In this document: piece after piece, positions 35,722 to 44,790 of the stretch
How the letters are laid out: each line of letters opens with the position of its first letter
Position numbering within the stretch: the stretch's first letter is position 1
Assembly (NCBI RefSeq): GCF_003977605.1
Contig: NZ_RYYU01000001.1
Span: forward strand, 251,175 to 315,174
Direction of reading: 5' to 3'
DNA from: Prevotella koreensis
GTDB taxonomy: Bacteria > Bacteroidota > Bacteroidia > Bacteroidales > Bacteroidaceae
DNA length: 64,000 nt
The notes under the pieces: generated by a model
Told to the model about the DNA's origin: nothing
Databases searched by the model: none
What the model saw: only the letters and a program-made list of their open reading frames with translations
Program-made: the position numbers and the translations under genes

Positions 35722-35738
35722 CCAAAAAATTTTGGCGA

Positions 35739-36515
35739 ATGAAGAAATATATCCTTGACCTGACGGTTTCTGATGTGTGCCGTATAAATGATAAGTATGT
35801 TCTTGTCAAACTAACACACGACGAGGAACTGCCGCCAATGATACCGGGACAGTTTGTTGAAGTACGTGTAGATGGCTCTTCCACCACATTCCTACGTCGT
35901 CCCATATCAGTGAATTTTGTTGATCGCGAGCGCAACGAACTATGGTTGCTTGTTGCTGCGGTAGGTGACGGTACGCGTCGTATTGCCATGTTGAAAAAGG
36001 GCGAAATGCTGAATTGTGTGTTACCTTTGGGGCGTGGCTTCACTATGCCGGAGTCTGCCGATGCCAAGGTATTGCTTGTCGGTGGTGGCGTTGGTGTTGC
36101 TCCGTTGCTGTATATGGGCATGGCTATGCGTGAGAGAGGAATAGAGCCAAAATTTCTGTTGGGAGCACGCAGAGCGGCAGATTTGCTCCTATTGGACGAG
36201 TTCCGCAAGTATGGCAGGGTGATGATAACCACGGAAGACGGTTCTGAAGGCGAGCGCGGTTTTGTTACAAACCACAGTATTCTCGCTACAGAACGCTTCA
36301 CACAGATATGCACCTGCGGTCCTAAGCCCATGATGATGGCCGTTGCCCGCTATGCCTCAAAGGAGCATATAGATTGCGAGGTGAGTCTTGAGAACTGCAT
36401 GGCATGCGGTGTCGGAGCGTGTCTGTGCTGTGTGGAAGATACCACCGAGGGCAATGTCTGTGTCTGCACAGAAGGCCCGGTATTCGATATAAAGCAACTC
36501 AAATGGGAAATCTGA
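35739..36515 (+). CDS. pyrK: Dihydroorotate dehydrogenase B, electron transfer subunit
   Basis: 258 residues from the ATG at 35739 (MKKYILDLTVSDVC); the frame upstream overlaps the promoter and a hairpin. It has an FAD-binding ferredoxin-reductase-like fold: LRRPISVNF for FAD, GGGVGVAPLLYM for NAD, and a C-terminal [2Fe-2S] site with four cysteines in ENCMACGVGACLCC. PyrK passes electrons from PyrD to NAD+ during pyrimidine synthesis. pyrD follows 51 bp downstream. Confidence 0.95.
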   Translation: MKKYILDLTVSDVCRINDKYVLVKLTHDEELPPMIPGQFVEVRVDGSSTTFLRRPISVNFVDRERNELWLLVAAVGDGTRRIAMLKKGEMLNCVLPLGRGFTMPESADAKVLLVGGGVGVAPLLYMGMAMRERGIEPKFLLGARRAADLLLLDEFRKYGRVMITTEDGSEGERGFVTNHSILATERFTQICTCGPKPMMMAVARYASKEHIDCEVSLENCMACGVGACLCCVEDTTEGNVCVCTEGPVFDIKQLKWEI

Positions 36516-36566
36516 CACTCATTTCCCATATACAATATATATAATAGAGGTTAATAAAGAGAGAAT

Positions 36567-37478
36567 ATGGCTGATATAAGCGTAAATATAGGTGGATTAC
36601 GGATGAAGAATCCTGTGATGACGGCATCCGGAACGTTCGGTTACGGCCCGGAATTTGCCGATCTTGTACCTATCGAAGAGATTGGCGGCATCATCGTTAA
36701 GGGCACCACGCTCCATCCAAGGCAGGGTAATCCGTACCCGAGAATGGCCGAAACTGCGCAGGGAATGCTTAATTGCGTGGGATTGCAGAACAAGGGTGTT
36801 GACTATTTCTGTGAGCATATTTATCCCGAAGTGAGCAAGATAGACACCAATATCATTGTGAACGTGAGTGGTTCGAGTATTGATGATTATGCAGAATGTG
36901 CAGCACGTATCAATGCTTTGGAGCACATTCCCGCGATAGAACTGAACATCTCGTGCCCTAACGTCAAACAAGGCGGCATGGCTTTCGGTGTTACCTGTTC
37001 AGGAGCAGCAGACGTTGTGCGTGCCGTGCGCGAACGTTATCACAAGACATTAATAGTGAAACTTTCGCCCAATGTGACCAACGTGGCCGATATAGCGCGT
37101 GCCGTTGAGGCCGAGGGAGCCGACAGTGTGTCGCTGATAAACACAATAATGGGCATGGCAATCGACATAGAGAAGCGTCGTCCGGTGCTCAGCATCGCCA
37201 CAGGAGGTCTCAGCGGACCTGCCGTGAAGCCTGTTGCGCTACGTATGGTGTGGCAGGTGGCAAAGGCTGTGAGCATCCCCGTAATTGGTCTTGGTGGCAT
37301 AAGCAATGCCAAGGATGCAATAGAGTTTCTCATGGCCGGAGCAACGGCGATAGAGATAGGCACTGCCAATTTCATAGATCCGCAGGTCACGGTTAAAGTT
37401 GCGCGTGGCATCAGCGAATGGCTTGATGCCCATGGTTGCCGTAACGTAAGCGAAATAATAGGAGCATTGGAGGATTGA
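36567..37478 (+). CDS. pyrD: Dihydroorotate dehydrogenase B (NAD+), catalytic subunit
   Basis: 303 residues, class 1B. FMN-barrel signatures: [41 protein letters not shown] (the catalytic cysteine follows in FGVTCSGA), [19 protein letters not shown] and [12 protein letters not shown]. It oxidises dihydroorotate to orotate and works with PyrK as an alpha2-beta2 complex. The terminator stem begins before the stop codon and includes it. Confidence 0.95.
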   Translation: MADISVNIGGLRMKNPVMTASGTFGYGPEFADLVPIEEIGGIIVKGTTLHPRQGNPYPRMAETAQGMLNCVGLQNKGVDYFCEHIYPEVSKIDTNIIVNVSGSSIDDYAECAARINALEHIPAIELNISCPNVKQGGMAFGVTCSGAADVVRAVRERYHKTLIVKLSPNVTNVADIARAVEAEGADSVSLINTIMGMAIDIEKRRPVLSIATGGLSGPAVKPVALRMVWQVAKAVSIPVIGLGGISNAKDAIEFLMAGATAIEIGTANFIDPQVTVKVARGISEWLDAHGCRNVSEIIGALED

Positions 37479-37499
37479 AAGTTTCCTCCAATGTTTTTT
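37465..37499 (+). terminator. Terminator overlapping the pyrD stop codon
   Basis: The perfect stem CATTGGAGGA/TCCTCCAATG (37465-37474 with 37484-37493) is followed by six T residues. The stop codon lies in the loop region (37476-37478). Confidence 0.85.
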
Positions 37500-37519
37500 A
37501 TGACCAATTTTGAGGCATA

Positions 37520-37613
37520 AAACAAAAGAGGGCGGCCAAACAGCCGCCCTCAACCAACACAAAAACTAAATTAGACTTAATCGACAGTCGTGATTTTCAC
37601 AAACCTCCGCTGT
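37520..37613 (-). ncRNA. Candidate small RNA downstream of aroC
   Basis: On the minus strand a near-consensus promoter (37621-37651) would start RNA near 37613. About 60 bases later comes an intrinsic terminator (GAGGGCGGC/GCCGCCCTC, 37528-37551) followed by TTTTGTTTT. The roughly 94-nt product could fold a 5' hairpin (GACAG..CTGTC with inner GTG-AAAA-TCAC). It contains no ATG-initiated ORF. Alternatively the hairpin is just the aroC terminator and the promoter is fortuitous. Confidence 0.55.
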
Positions 37614-37620
37614 CTGAGCA

Positions 37621-37651
37621 CAAAATTACTATTATTTTTTTTATCTGCAAA
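37621..37651 (-). promoter_or_regulatory. Promoter of the candidate small RNA
   Basis: On the minus strand TTTG (37648-37651), 19 bp, TAATTTTG (37621-37628): a full Bacteroidetes match placed just after the aroC stop codon, where no protein gene follows. Confidence 0.65.
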
Positions 37652-37683
37652 TATTTTCGTACTTTTTTTTACTTTATATAGAA

Positions 37684-38775
37684 TTAAGGGCAAATTTTCA
37701 CAGTTTTTGCAATTAAATAGTGGTCAAGTATGGTAATTGCAGCCATTGCTTCCACTATTGGCACCGCTCTTGGCAGCACACAAGGGTCGTGTCTGCCGGT
37801 TGCTTTGAGTGTCGTTGCGTTACCATTCGTATCCACCGTGGGCTGTTCTTTCATCACCGTAGCCACCGGTTTGAAAGCCACACGGAAGAAAATGTCCTGT
37901 CCGTTACTTATTCCGCCCTGTATTCCTCCGCTGTGATTTGTCGTTGTTTCGAGACCTTCTGCATTGTCTTTTCTGCTCTTGAATATGTCGTTATGCCTAC
38001 TTCCACGTTTCAGTGTGCTATCAAAGCCATCGCCATATTCAAAACCCTTAGCGGCGTTAATGCTGAGCATCGCAGCGCCGAGGTCGGCATGCAGTTTCCC
38101 GAACTCCGGTTCTCCCAACCCTGCGGGACATCCTTTTATGACGCATGTTATCACTCCACCCACCGTATCGCCTTCTGCTTTTACCTGCTCTATGAGTCTT
38201 TCCATTTCCTCGGCCTTGCCGGTGTCGGGACATCTCACTGCGTTTTTATCCGTCATTATGAGGTCATACTGCGTATAGTCTTTGTCGAGTGCTATTTCGG
38301 CCACCTGCGAAGTGTATGCCCGAATGGTGATACCCACCTTCTTTAGAACCAATTTTGCCAGTGCTCCGGCCACGCATCGGCTTATCGTTATGCGTGCCGA
38401 CGAGCGTCCGCCACCACGATAGTCGCGAACTCCATACTTATTATAATAAGTGTAGTCGGCATGAGACGGACGGAACAGGCACCGCATACTCTCGTAGTCT
38501 TGCGACTTCTGATTGTTGTTGCGGACGATGAATCCGATAGGTGCCCCCGTGGATTTTCCCTCGAATATTCCGCTCAACAACTCCACTTTGTCGGCTTCCT
38601 GACGTGCTGTTGTGATGTGACTTTGGCCGGGACGACGCTTGTTCAGTTCCTCTTGGATAAAGTCAATATCAATGTCAATGCCGGCAGGCATGCCGTCAAC
38701 AACGCCGCCGATGGCTTCACCGTGGCTTTCGCCGAAGGTGGTGAGTGTGAAAATTTGGCCGAAGGTGTTGCGCAT
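37684..38775 (-). CDS. aroC: Chorismate synthase
   Basis: 363 residues, full length. FMN/EPSP-binding signatures: [65 protein letters not shown] and [17 protein letters not shown]. It converts EPSP to chorismate, the last shared step to aromatic amino acids and folate; the DAHP synthase-chorismate mutase gene at 60121 supplies steps at both ends of the same route. It is upstream of the candidate sRNA and downstream of slyD on the same strand, about 75 bp apart. Confidence 0.97.
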   Translation of the reverse strand: MRNTFGQIFTLTTFGESHGEAIGGVVDGMPAGIDIDIDFIQEELNKRRPGQSHITTARQEADKVELLSGIFEGKSTGAPIGFIVRNNNQKSQDYESMRCLFRPSHADYTYYNKYGVRDYRGGGRSSARITISRCVAGALAKLVLKKVGITIRAYTSQVAEIALDKDYTQYDLIMTDKNAVRCPDTGKAEEMERLIEQVKAEGDTVGGVITCVIKGCPAGLGEPEFGKLHADLGAAMLSINAAKGFEYGDGFDSTLKRGSRHNDIFKSRKDNAEGLETTTNHSGGIQGGISNGQDIFFRVAFKPVATVMKEQPTVDTNGNATTLKATGRHDPCVLPRAVPIVEAMAAITILDHYLIAKTVKICP

Positions 38776-38849
38776 AATTGTATTATTGGGATTTCGCAGA
38801 TACTTTGATTGAGGGGTTGGGTATTATTGGGAAAGTGGTTGGTAGATGA

Positions 38850-39449
38850 TTAATCACATCCTCCGCAGCCACAGCCATCGTTGCAGCCACCATCTTTGTC
38901 ACAACTGCTTTCACCACAGTTGCAACCGCCTCCGCAACCGCAGCCTCCCTCGCCGCTCATCTGTGCCACGAACGACTCAATCTCGGCATTTGTTGCCTCT
39001 CGGTTTTCAATTATGTGGCCGATGAATTTCAGTGTTTTTCCTGCCAAAGGATAGTTCAAGTCAACCGTTACGTTCGTATCATCAACTTTCACTACCGTTG
39101 CTTGGAAACGCTGTCCTTCCTCGTTCATCAGCGGCACCATAGCCCCCTCGAATATCTTTTCGTCGTCGAATTTTCCGTCAATGGTGAACACTTCGCGTCC
39201 AAGTTCTATCACAGCATCCTTGTCGTGCTCTCCGTAGGCCTGTTCCTTGTCAAGCAAAATCTCAAATTTCTCGCCTGTCTGCTTTTCCAATATAGCACTC
39301 TCGAAAGCCGGGAGCACCATTCCGAAGCCACTCAGGAACGTGTATGGATTCTCTATCGTAGCCTCTTCTATAAATTCTTCCTTGCCGTTGTCAATCGAAT
39401 AAAGATTGTATGCAACGGCAACAAACATGTTTTTTGTCTTTTCTTCCAT
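38850..39449 (-). CDS. slyD: FKBP-type peptidyl-prolyl isomerase SlyD with cysteine-rich metal-binding tail
   Basis: 199 residues. The FKBP domain is interrupted by the insert-in-flap chaperone domain as in SlyD (GMVLPAFESAIL, GEKFEILLDKEQAYGEHD, YPLAGKTLKFIGHI). The last about 34 residues are Gly/Cys-rich with nine cysteines (GCGCGGGCNCGESSC, GCGCGGC), in place of the His-rich tail of the E. coli protein that delivers nickel. A metal-handling role is inferred. A TATCTTTG box (39477-39484, minus) lies 28 bp upstream. Confidence 0.93.
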   Translation of the reverse strand: MEEKTKNMFVAVAYNLYSIDNGKEEFIEEATIENPYTFLSGFGMVLPAFESAILEKQTGEKFEILLDKEQAYGEHDKDAVIELGREVFTIDGKFDDEKIFEGAMVPLMNEEGQRFQATVVKVDDTNVTVDLNYPLAGKTLKFIGHIIENREATNAEIESFVAQMSGEGGCGCGGGCNCGESSCDKDGGCNDGCGCGGCD

Positions 39450-39788
39450 TTTGATTTATTTTTATTCTTATGGCTGCAAAGATAGCGTTTTTATTCGACA
39501 TTTGCTCAAAATTGTCATAAAAAGAACTCCGCGTAGGGATAAATACGCCAGGCCAAGCACACCTTATATGCCATGCTACATATCCTACAGCCGAGCAATT
39601 TGGCCTGAATTGCCGACCAAAACAGGCGATTTTGCTTTGCAATTTGGGCGAAATTGGTCGGCAAAATCGCCCAAATTGCTGTGAGGTATATGATATTCAG
39701 AGCGCCGATAGGTATTTTCTTTTGTGTCATAACACTTGGTTTTCTCGTTTTTTTTCATTTACTTTGCAGCAATAAAACCATTATTCGT
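39450..39788. other. Divergent intergenic region with GGCGAATTT repeat
   Basis: 339 bp between slyD and the subtilase. It holds the slyD promoter box and repeat copy 3 (39596-39680). No strong promoter was found for the subtilase; the nearest is TTACTTTG near 39759. Confidence 0.6.
39596..39680. repeat. GGCGAATTT-type dispersed repeat, copy 3
   Basis: Contains CCAAAACAGGCGATTTTGC, CAATTTGGGCGAAATTGG and CAAAATCGCCCAAATTG units. This is the only copy between divergent genes. Confidence 0.75.
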
Positions 39789-42002
39789 ATGAAACGAACG
39801 TTACTGTCAATATGCTTTGCCGTTGTCACAATAATCGCCTTTGCCCATTCTTCGGCACTCGATAAGATGTCGCCGATGGTGAGAATGGCGGCGATACAGC
39901 AGGAAAAAGTCTCTTCGATGTTTTCAGACAAGGCCGGTGTCGTTGGTGCACGGAGCAACTCCGGTATTTGTGCCTTTGTGCGTATCAAGGGCGATGCCGA
40001 TGCTTTGATGAGCAGGTACGGTTGCCGTCGCCTTGCCTCTTTTGGCGATATATACATCGCCGACATCCCTATCGCCGCCCTGCATGCCCTTGCATGCGAG
40101 AACGGAGTGGAACGTATAGAGGCTTCGCCCACGCGAACCGAGTTGCTCGACAAGTCGGTCACGATAATCGGTGCCGACAAAGCGCATGCCGGAACACGAC
40201 TTCCGCAGGCGTTCACCGGCAACGGTGTGGTTGTAGGCATTCAGGATATAGGTTTCGACCTGACCAATCCCAACTTCTATAATGCAGACCAAACACAATA
40301 CCGCATAAAGCGATTTTGGGACATGCTCTCTACCGATACCATTGGCAGTGCGCTCTATGTGGGAGCCGATTACACCACCGAGGCGGAGATACTTGCCTAT
40401 AAACATTCGCGTGACGGCTTAAACTTCGCTCACGGAACATACACCCTCGGCGTGCTGGCCGGCACAGGTTACGGCACATCTTACAGAGGAATAGCCTATG
40501 AGAGCGACATTGTGGCCGTGAGCAATGCCGTGACGAGCGACACGATATTCATAAGAAAAGAAGACCTCTACAAATACACCTCAGCCACAGATGCGCTCGG
40601 TTTCAAGTACTCTCTCGACTATGCCGCGTCGCAGGGCAAACCGTGTGTGGTGTCGTTCAGCGAGGGAAGTCATCAGGCGCAAGACACTGACGAACAACTT
40701 TTCTATGAAGTGCTGCGACAGATGAGTGGTCCGGGCAGGATTATAGTGGCCTCGGCGGGCAACGAAGGGCATTACAATACTTATATACACAAGCCCGTGG
40801 GTAAGTCGGGCATGGGGCATTTTCTGCAAGGAGTAGGCAGTTCGGCCTATCTCAGGATTTCTGCCAACGGAGATTTCGCGCTGCGTATCAATGCCTATGA
40901 TGCCTCCAATGAGATTGCAAGTGTGGAATATAGAATGTCGGACATAATTGCCCGTAAAGACTCTTTGCTCAATGATACCGTTCGTCTGCATGGTGTTGAT
41001 TATATGTTCGGTTTCGCGGCCTATCCCAATGTTTTTGATAATGAGCGTTTGATGATAGATGTGATGTTGAAGACAACCGTTGGCAGGCTTGGGGCAGACA
41101 TGCCTTTGTCGGTTCAGTTGATTGGCGAAGAGTCGGATGTGGAACTCTATCGCATATCCGGTTATTTCCTTCGTAATGCCATAGACATGTCTTTGAAAGA
41201 TGCAGAGAAGAGCCACACCATTTATTCTCCGGGCAGTGCGCCGAGCGTTATATGTGTCGGTGCTACGAGTTATCGCCCCAAATACATTAATTATAAAGGC
41301 GAAGAGTGCGGCAATGTTGATACCGAGGAAGGCGTGATAGCATACTATTCCGGGCGCGGTCCTACTTTCGATGGGCGCATAAAGCCCGATGTTGTTGCGC
41401 CGGGGTCTAATATAATCACCACGTCAAGCAGTTTTGTGTATGGAGAATATCCCTATCCGCGCTCGGTGGTGAGTGTGAGTGAGTTCCGTGGACGCAAGTA
41501 TCCGTGGCAGGCAACGTTGGGAACATCATTCTCCGCACCGATGGTTTCGGGTTGTATTGCGCTCTGGTTGCAGGCCAATCCGTCACTCACTGCCGATGAC
41601 GTGATAAGTCTTTTCAGCGAGACTTGTCACCAACTCGACCCCACGCTCAGCCATCCCAACAACATTTACGGCTACGGCGAGATTGATGTCTATCGTGGCC
41701 TGTTGCGCATACTCGGTATTGATGGCATAGAAGGCATTTCAAAAGAGCAGCCTACAGGTGTGGATTTCCGTCTTGATGGTTCGTCGTTGCTTCACCTCTG
41801 TTTTACTCGTCCATTGAGTGCTTCGGCACGAGTATATATATATAATGTGTCCGGCAACATGTTATATGAGGGTAGGGTGGCAGCCGGAACAGAATCGACA
41901 GAGGTCGGTATGGCGACATTCCCCGCCGGGGTATATGCCGTTCAAATCACTTCTCCGGACACTGCTGTCTGCGGTTCCACACTTGTGAGAATTGTAAAAT
42001 GA
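39789..42002 (+). CDS. Secreted S8 (subtilisin-like) peptidase with T9SS-type C-terminal domain
   Basis: 737 residues from the ATG at 39789, which starts a clear signal peptide (MKRTLLSICFAVVTIIAFAHS); the upstream open frame crosses the repeat and is rejected. The catalytic triad is visible: Asp153 (GIQDIGFDLTNPNF), His215 (FAHGTYTLGVLAG) and Ser580 (GTSFSAPMVSG), with the oxyanion region ASAGNEGHYN. A propeptide (about 25-120) precedes the domain. The end (about 670-737) is a beta-sandwich sorting domain with VYIYNVSGNMLYEG and FPAGVYAVQI. Likely exported through T9SS to the cell surface, where it would degrade proteins for nutrition. Confidence 0.92.
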   Translation: MKRTLLSICFAVVTIIAFAHSSALDKMSPMVRMAAIQQEKVSSMFSDKAGVVGARSNSGICAFVRIKGDADALMSRYGCRRLASFGDIYIADIPIAALHALACENGVERIEASPTRTELLDKSVTIIGADKAHAGTRLPQAFTGNGVVVGIQDIGFDLTNPNFYNADQTQYRIKRFWDMLSTDTIGSALYVGADYTTEAEILAYKHSRDGLNFAHGTYTLGVLAGTGYGTSYRGIAYESDIVAVSNAVTSDTIFIRKEDLYKYTSATDALGFKYSLDYAASQGKPCVVSFSEGSHQAQDTDEQLFYEVLRQMSGPGRIIVASAGNEGHYNTYIHKPVGKSGMGHFLQGVGSSAYLRISANGDFALRINAYDASNEIASVEYRMSDIIARKDSLLNDTVRLHGVDYMFGFAAYPNVFDNERLMIDVMLKTTVGRLGADMPLSVQLIGEESDVELYRISGYFLRNAIDMSLKDAEKSHTIYSPGSAPSVICVGATSYRPKYINYKGEECGNVDTEEGVIAYYSGRGPTFDGRIKPDVVAPGSNIITTSSSFVYGEYPYPRSVVSVSEFRGRKYPWQATLGTSFSAPMVSGCIALWLQANPSLTADDVISLFSETCHQLDPTLSHPNNIYGYGEIDVYRGLLRILGIDGIEGISKEQPTGVDFRLDGSSLLHLCFTRPLSASARVYIYNVSGNMLYEGRVAAGTESTEVGMATFPAGVYAVQITSPDTAVCGSTLVRIVK

Positions 42003-42013
42003 GAACCGAAGAT

Positions 42014-42066
42014 TGACCGTGGGTGAGCAATCGCACTTTATAATTGCTCCACACGGTCAATTTTCC
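42014..42066 (+). terminator. Terminator after the subtilase gene
   Basis: TTGACCGTG pairs with CACGGTCAA, with an inner AGCAAT/ATTGCT stem, followed by TTTTCCTTT. Confidence 0.75.
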
Positions 42067-42155
42067 TTTATCTGCTCACTGCTTGTCGGTCGTGTGTTAT
42101 CAATTCATCGCCATACTAACAAGTAGGTATTTTGCACAAACCACCATTTTTAGGT

Positions 42156-42187
42156 ATTGCAGATGTTTTTTTTTCGTATTAACTTTG
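42156..42187 (+). promoter_or_regulatory. Promoter for flavodoxin
   Basis: ATTG (42156-42159), 20 bp, TAACTTTG (42180-42187), about 45 bp before the start codon. Confidence 0.65.
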
Positions 42188-42230
42188 CAATCGAAAGATA
42201 AACATATAATTATTTAAACGAATAACTAAA

Positions 42231-42728
42231 ATGGGAAAGACAATAGTTGTTTACGGTTCTTCAACCGGTACATGCGAGGCTATCGCAGAGAAAATCGCAG
42301 AAAAAGTTGGTGCTAAAGCAATCAATGTTACCGACCTTAATGATGCCGTTTTGGCAGAAAACGATAATCTGTTGATTGGTACTTCTACATGGGGTGCGGG
42401 CGAATTGCAGGATGACTGGTATGACGGTGTAGATCTCTTGAAGGGTGCAAGCCTTGCAGGAAAGGTTGTTGCGGTGTATGGTTGCGGCGACTCGGCAAGT
42501 TACAGCGACACTTTCTGTAGTGCAATGAAAGAACTATACGATGCAGCCAAGGCCGGTGGTGCAACACTTGTTGGCGAGGTTGAAATCGACGGATATACCT
42601 TCGACGACTCTGATGCGGTTGTAGATAACAAGTTTGTGGGTCTTGCTCTTGACGACATCAACGAGGACGACCGTACCGAAAGCCGTATCGACGCTTGGCT
42701 CGAACAAATAAAAGGTAGTTTAAAGTAA
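42231..42728 (+). CDS. fldA: Flavodoxin
   Basis: 165 residues of the long-chain type. The FMN phosphate loop SSTGTCEAIAEKI, the 50s loop TSTWGAGELQDDWYDG and the 90s loop GCGDSASYSDTFC are all present. It is a soluble one-electron carrier that replaces ferredoxin under iron limitation. The DUF2023 gene follows 7 bp downstream, a pairing seen in other Bacteroidetes. Confidence 0.96.
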   Translation: MGKTIVVYGSSTGTCEAIAEKIAEKVGAKAINVTDLNDAVLAENDNLLIGTSTWGAGELQDDWYDGVDLLKGASLAGKVVAVYGCGDSASYSDTFCSAMKELYDAAKAGGATLVGEVEIDGYTFDDSDAVVDNKFVGLALDDINEDDRTESRIDAWLEQIKGSLK

Positions 42729-42735
42729 ATAATTG

Positions 42736-43104
42736 ATGAATATGAAAGCCGAAGTTATGCCTGTTGACATGAAAGTGCTCATGAATCATATTTATGAGTA
42801 TAAGAAAGGGGTACGCCACATGGTGCTCTACACTTTCAACCGCCGATACGAGGAGTTTGCAATCCGTCGTCTGGAACGTCAGGGCATAAGTTACATCGTT
42901 CAGCCTGTCGGTAACGACCGACTGAACCTTTTCTTCGGCAAGAAAGAGTGTCTTGATGCCATTCGGATGATGGTTACTCGGCCACTCAACCAATTATCTC
43001 CGGAAGAAGATTTCATTCTTGGTGCGATGCTTGGGTATGACATCTGCGCCCAGTGCGAACGCTATTGTGAACGCAAGTGCCGCACATGCCTGAAGGCTCA
43101 ATGA
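42736..43104 (+). CDS. DUF2023 family protein linked to flavodoxin
   Basis: 122 residues from the ATG at 42736 (a TTG one codon upstream is not preferred). The sequence [24 protein letters not shown], the middle [13 protein letters not shown] and the cysteine cluster [15 protein letters not shown] at the end match the DUF2023 pattern. The five C-terminal cysteines suggest a metal or Fe-S site. Function is unknown; the tight linkage suggests it acts with the flavodoxin. Confidence 0.88.
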   Translation: MNMKAEVMPVDMKVLMNHIYEYKKGVRHMVLYTFNRRYEEFAIRRLERQGISYIVQPVGNDRLNLFFGKKECLDAIRMMVTRPLNQLSPEEDFILGAMLGYDICAQCERYCERKCRTCLKAQ

Positions 43105-43203
43105 GTTGAAATGTGATGGAAAATATATAAATTGTAAATAAAAAGGTAAACTTTTTTAGAATCTTGTTCGCTAAATAAAATTCATAATGTTTTTGTATAA
43201 TAT

Positions 43204-43235
43204 GCAATGGACTGTCCGTGAGGATAGTCCATTGC
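43204..43235. terminator. Hairpin between convergent genes
   Basis: GCAATGGACT pairs with AGTCCATTGC; there is no strong T-tract on either side, so it is a weak candidate for bidirectional termination between DUF2023 and the acyl-activating enzyme. Confidence 0.5.
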
Positions 43236-43284
43236 GTTATCAGCACATTTTGTGGATTTCTTTTGGTATGGAACGGAGGGTGTG

Positions 43285-44790
43285 TTAAGTTCTCTGTTTT
43301 GATATTTTTCCGGTGGACAATAAAGAGAATTCTCCGAAAATAATATGATGTGGCATTTCCGGACGTGAAAGTCTTTGGCGCAACCATTGCTTTAGTTCTT
43401 TGTCAGATATGTGCATGTCGGTTTTTAACTCTACTTGTGCGTTGAGAACATTACCGAATTTCGGATCTTCAACGGCATACACCATTGACTGTATTACTGA
43501 CGGATGCCCGTTTATTATTTGTTCAACATGTCCGGGAAAAACATTTTCTCCTCCACATACTATCATGCTATCTGCTCTTCCTTTATGAAAATAATAACCG
43601 TTGTTGTTCTTGAAAACCAAGTCGGAAGTTGGTTGCCAATGGTGTTGTTGGCCAAGCATTGCACAACTGCATTTTACCCAAAGCGTACCAATATCTTCTG
43701 AACTTATGTTACGTATTTCTGTACATACCCCTCTGATTGGTCGCCCGATGGTCGTTTCTTTGTTATTATCAAGGTCGTCGGGAGTAGCAAGCATGAGTAA
43801 ACCTGCTTCTGTTGTGCCATAAAGATTGTAACAAACAGGTCCGAGGATGTTGTGGGTTTGTTCCACGAGCCGTTTGTCAAGTCTGTCTCCACCGCTGATA
43901 ATACACCTCACAGATTGCATCATCGAGTGGGCATTTGGTTGCTGCCATATTCGCGATAGAATTGCCGGCACGACCGGGAGCACCTCAATTCTTTCATTAA
44001 GAATCATTTGTAATGCTTCTGTTGCATCGAAATGGCGCATAAGACAAATCTTTTTCCCCATCACAAGAGAGATTATCCATGTGGCAAGACCAAATCCATG
44101 ATAGAAAGGAAGTGCTATCAATACGCTGTTGTAGTTTTGAATTTTAATGCGTTCTATCAGTGCAATGAATGGTGATAGGAATTGTATCACCCCGGTACGT
44201 CTTGCTGCTTCGCTATACTTACCACTTGAACCACCTGTGAAAATGGATATATCACCTCCACGCTTTACTTTCGGAAGTTTGACATGATGATAATCTTCGG
44301 CCGATATTTCTTTGATGGACTCGGTAGAGATGCAAGTGAATGGCAGCATATCGGATTGGATTCTATCACTGAATTCTTCATCGTAAATAAATAGTTTGAA
44401 GACTTGTTTCTCTGCAATTTCTTTAATTTTTGATTCGCAGATGTCCGTATTTATTAGTTTGATTTTGACTCCTAATCGTGATAATGCGGGCAACAGGATG
44501 GAGGAAACATGATGATTACGACAGAGCAAAGCCACCCGCATGTCTTCTTTGAGTTGGTATTGTTGCCATAGAAACTTAGATAAATTCCTTGCCTGATGAT
44601 ATAGTTGGCGGTATGTAAGTTTTCTTTTTTCGGAAACAATGGCAGTATTTTCAGGATAATATTTTGCCGAAAATCTAAGCACAGCCATAAGGGTTATGCC
44701 CTCATACATAAAGCAACGTATGATAGTGTAGAGTCCTAAAGGAGTAATAAGGTGGAGTCTTACAAGCGATTTAATAAGTGACAGGCTCAT
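43285..44790 (-). CDS. AMP-forming acyl-activating enzyme (ANL superfamily)
   Basis: 501 residues of the adenylate-forming superfamily: the P-loop region IFTGGSSGKYS (atypical compared with the usual TSGTTGxPK), YNLYGTTEAG (A5), DLVFKNNNGYYFHKGRADSMI (A7-A8) and the terminal catalytic lysine in STGKISKQ, where the protein ends. The N-terminus has a hydrophobic stretch (LVRLHLITPLGLYTII) that could contact membrane. It probably activates a carboxylic or fatty acid to an adenylate and then a thioester. Its start codon directly follows the stop of the upstream SDR gene, so the two are translated together. Substrate unknown. Confidence 0.85.
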   Translation of the reverse strand: MSLSLIKSLVRLHLITPLGLYTIIRCFMYEGITLMAVLRFSAKYYPENTAIVSEKRKLTYRQLYHQARNLSKFLWQQYQLKEDMRVALLCRNHHVSSILLPALSRLGVKIKLINTDICESKIKEIAEKQVFKLFIYDEEFSDRIQSDMLPFTCISTESIKEISAEDYHHVKLPKVKRGGDISIFTGGSSGKYSEAARRTGVIQFLSPFIALIERIKIQNYNSVLIALPFYHGFGLATWIISLVMGKKICLMRHFDATEALQMILNERIEVLPVVPAILSRIWQQPNAHSMMQSVRCIISGGDRLDKRLVEQTHNILGPVCYNLYGTTEAGLLMLATPDDLDNNKETTIGRPIRGVCTEIRNISSEDIGTLWVKCSCAMLGQQHHWQPTSDLVFKNNNGYYFHKGRADSMIVCGGENVFPGHVEQIINGHPSVIQSMVYAVEDPKFGNVLNAQVELKTDMHISDKELKQWLRQRLSRPEMPHHIIFGEFSLLSTGKISKQRT

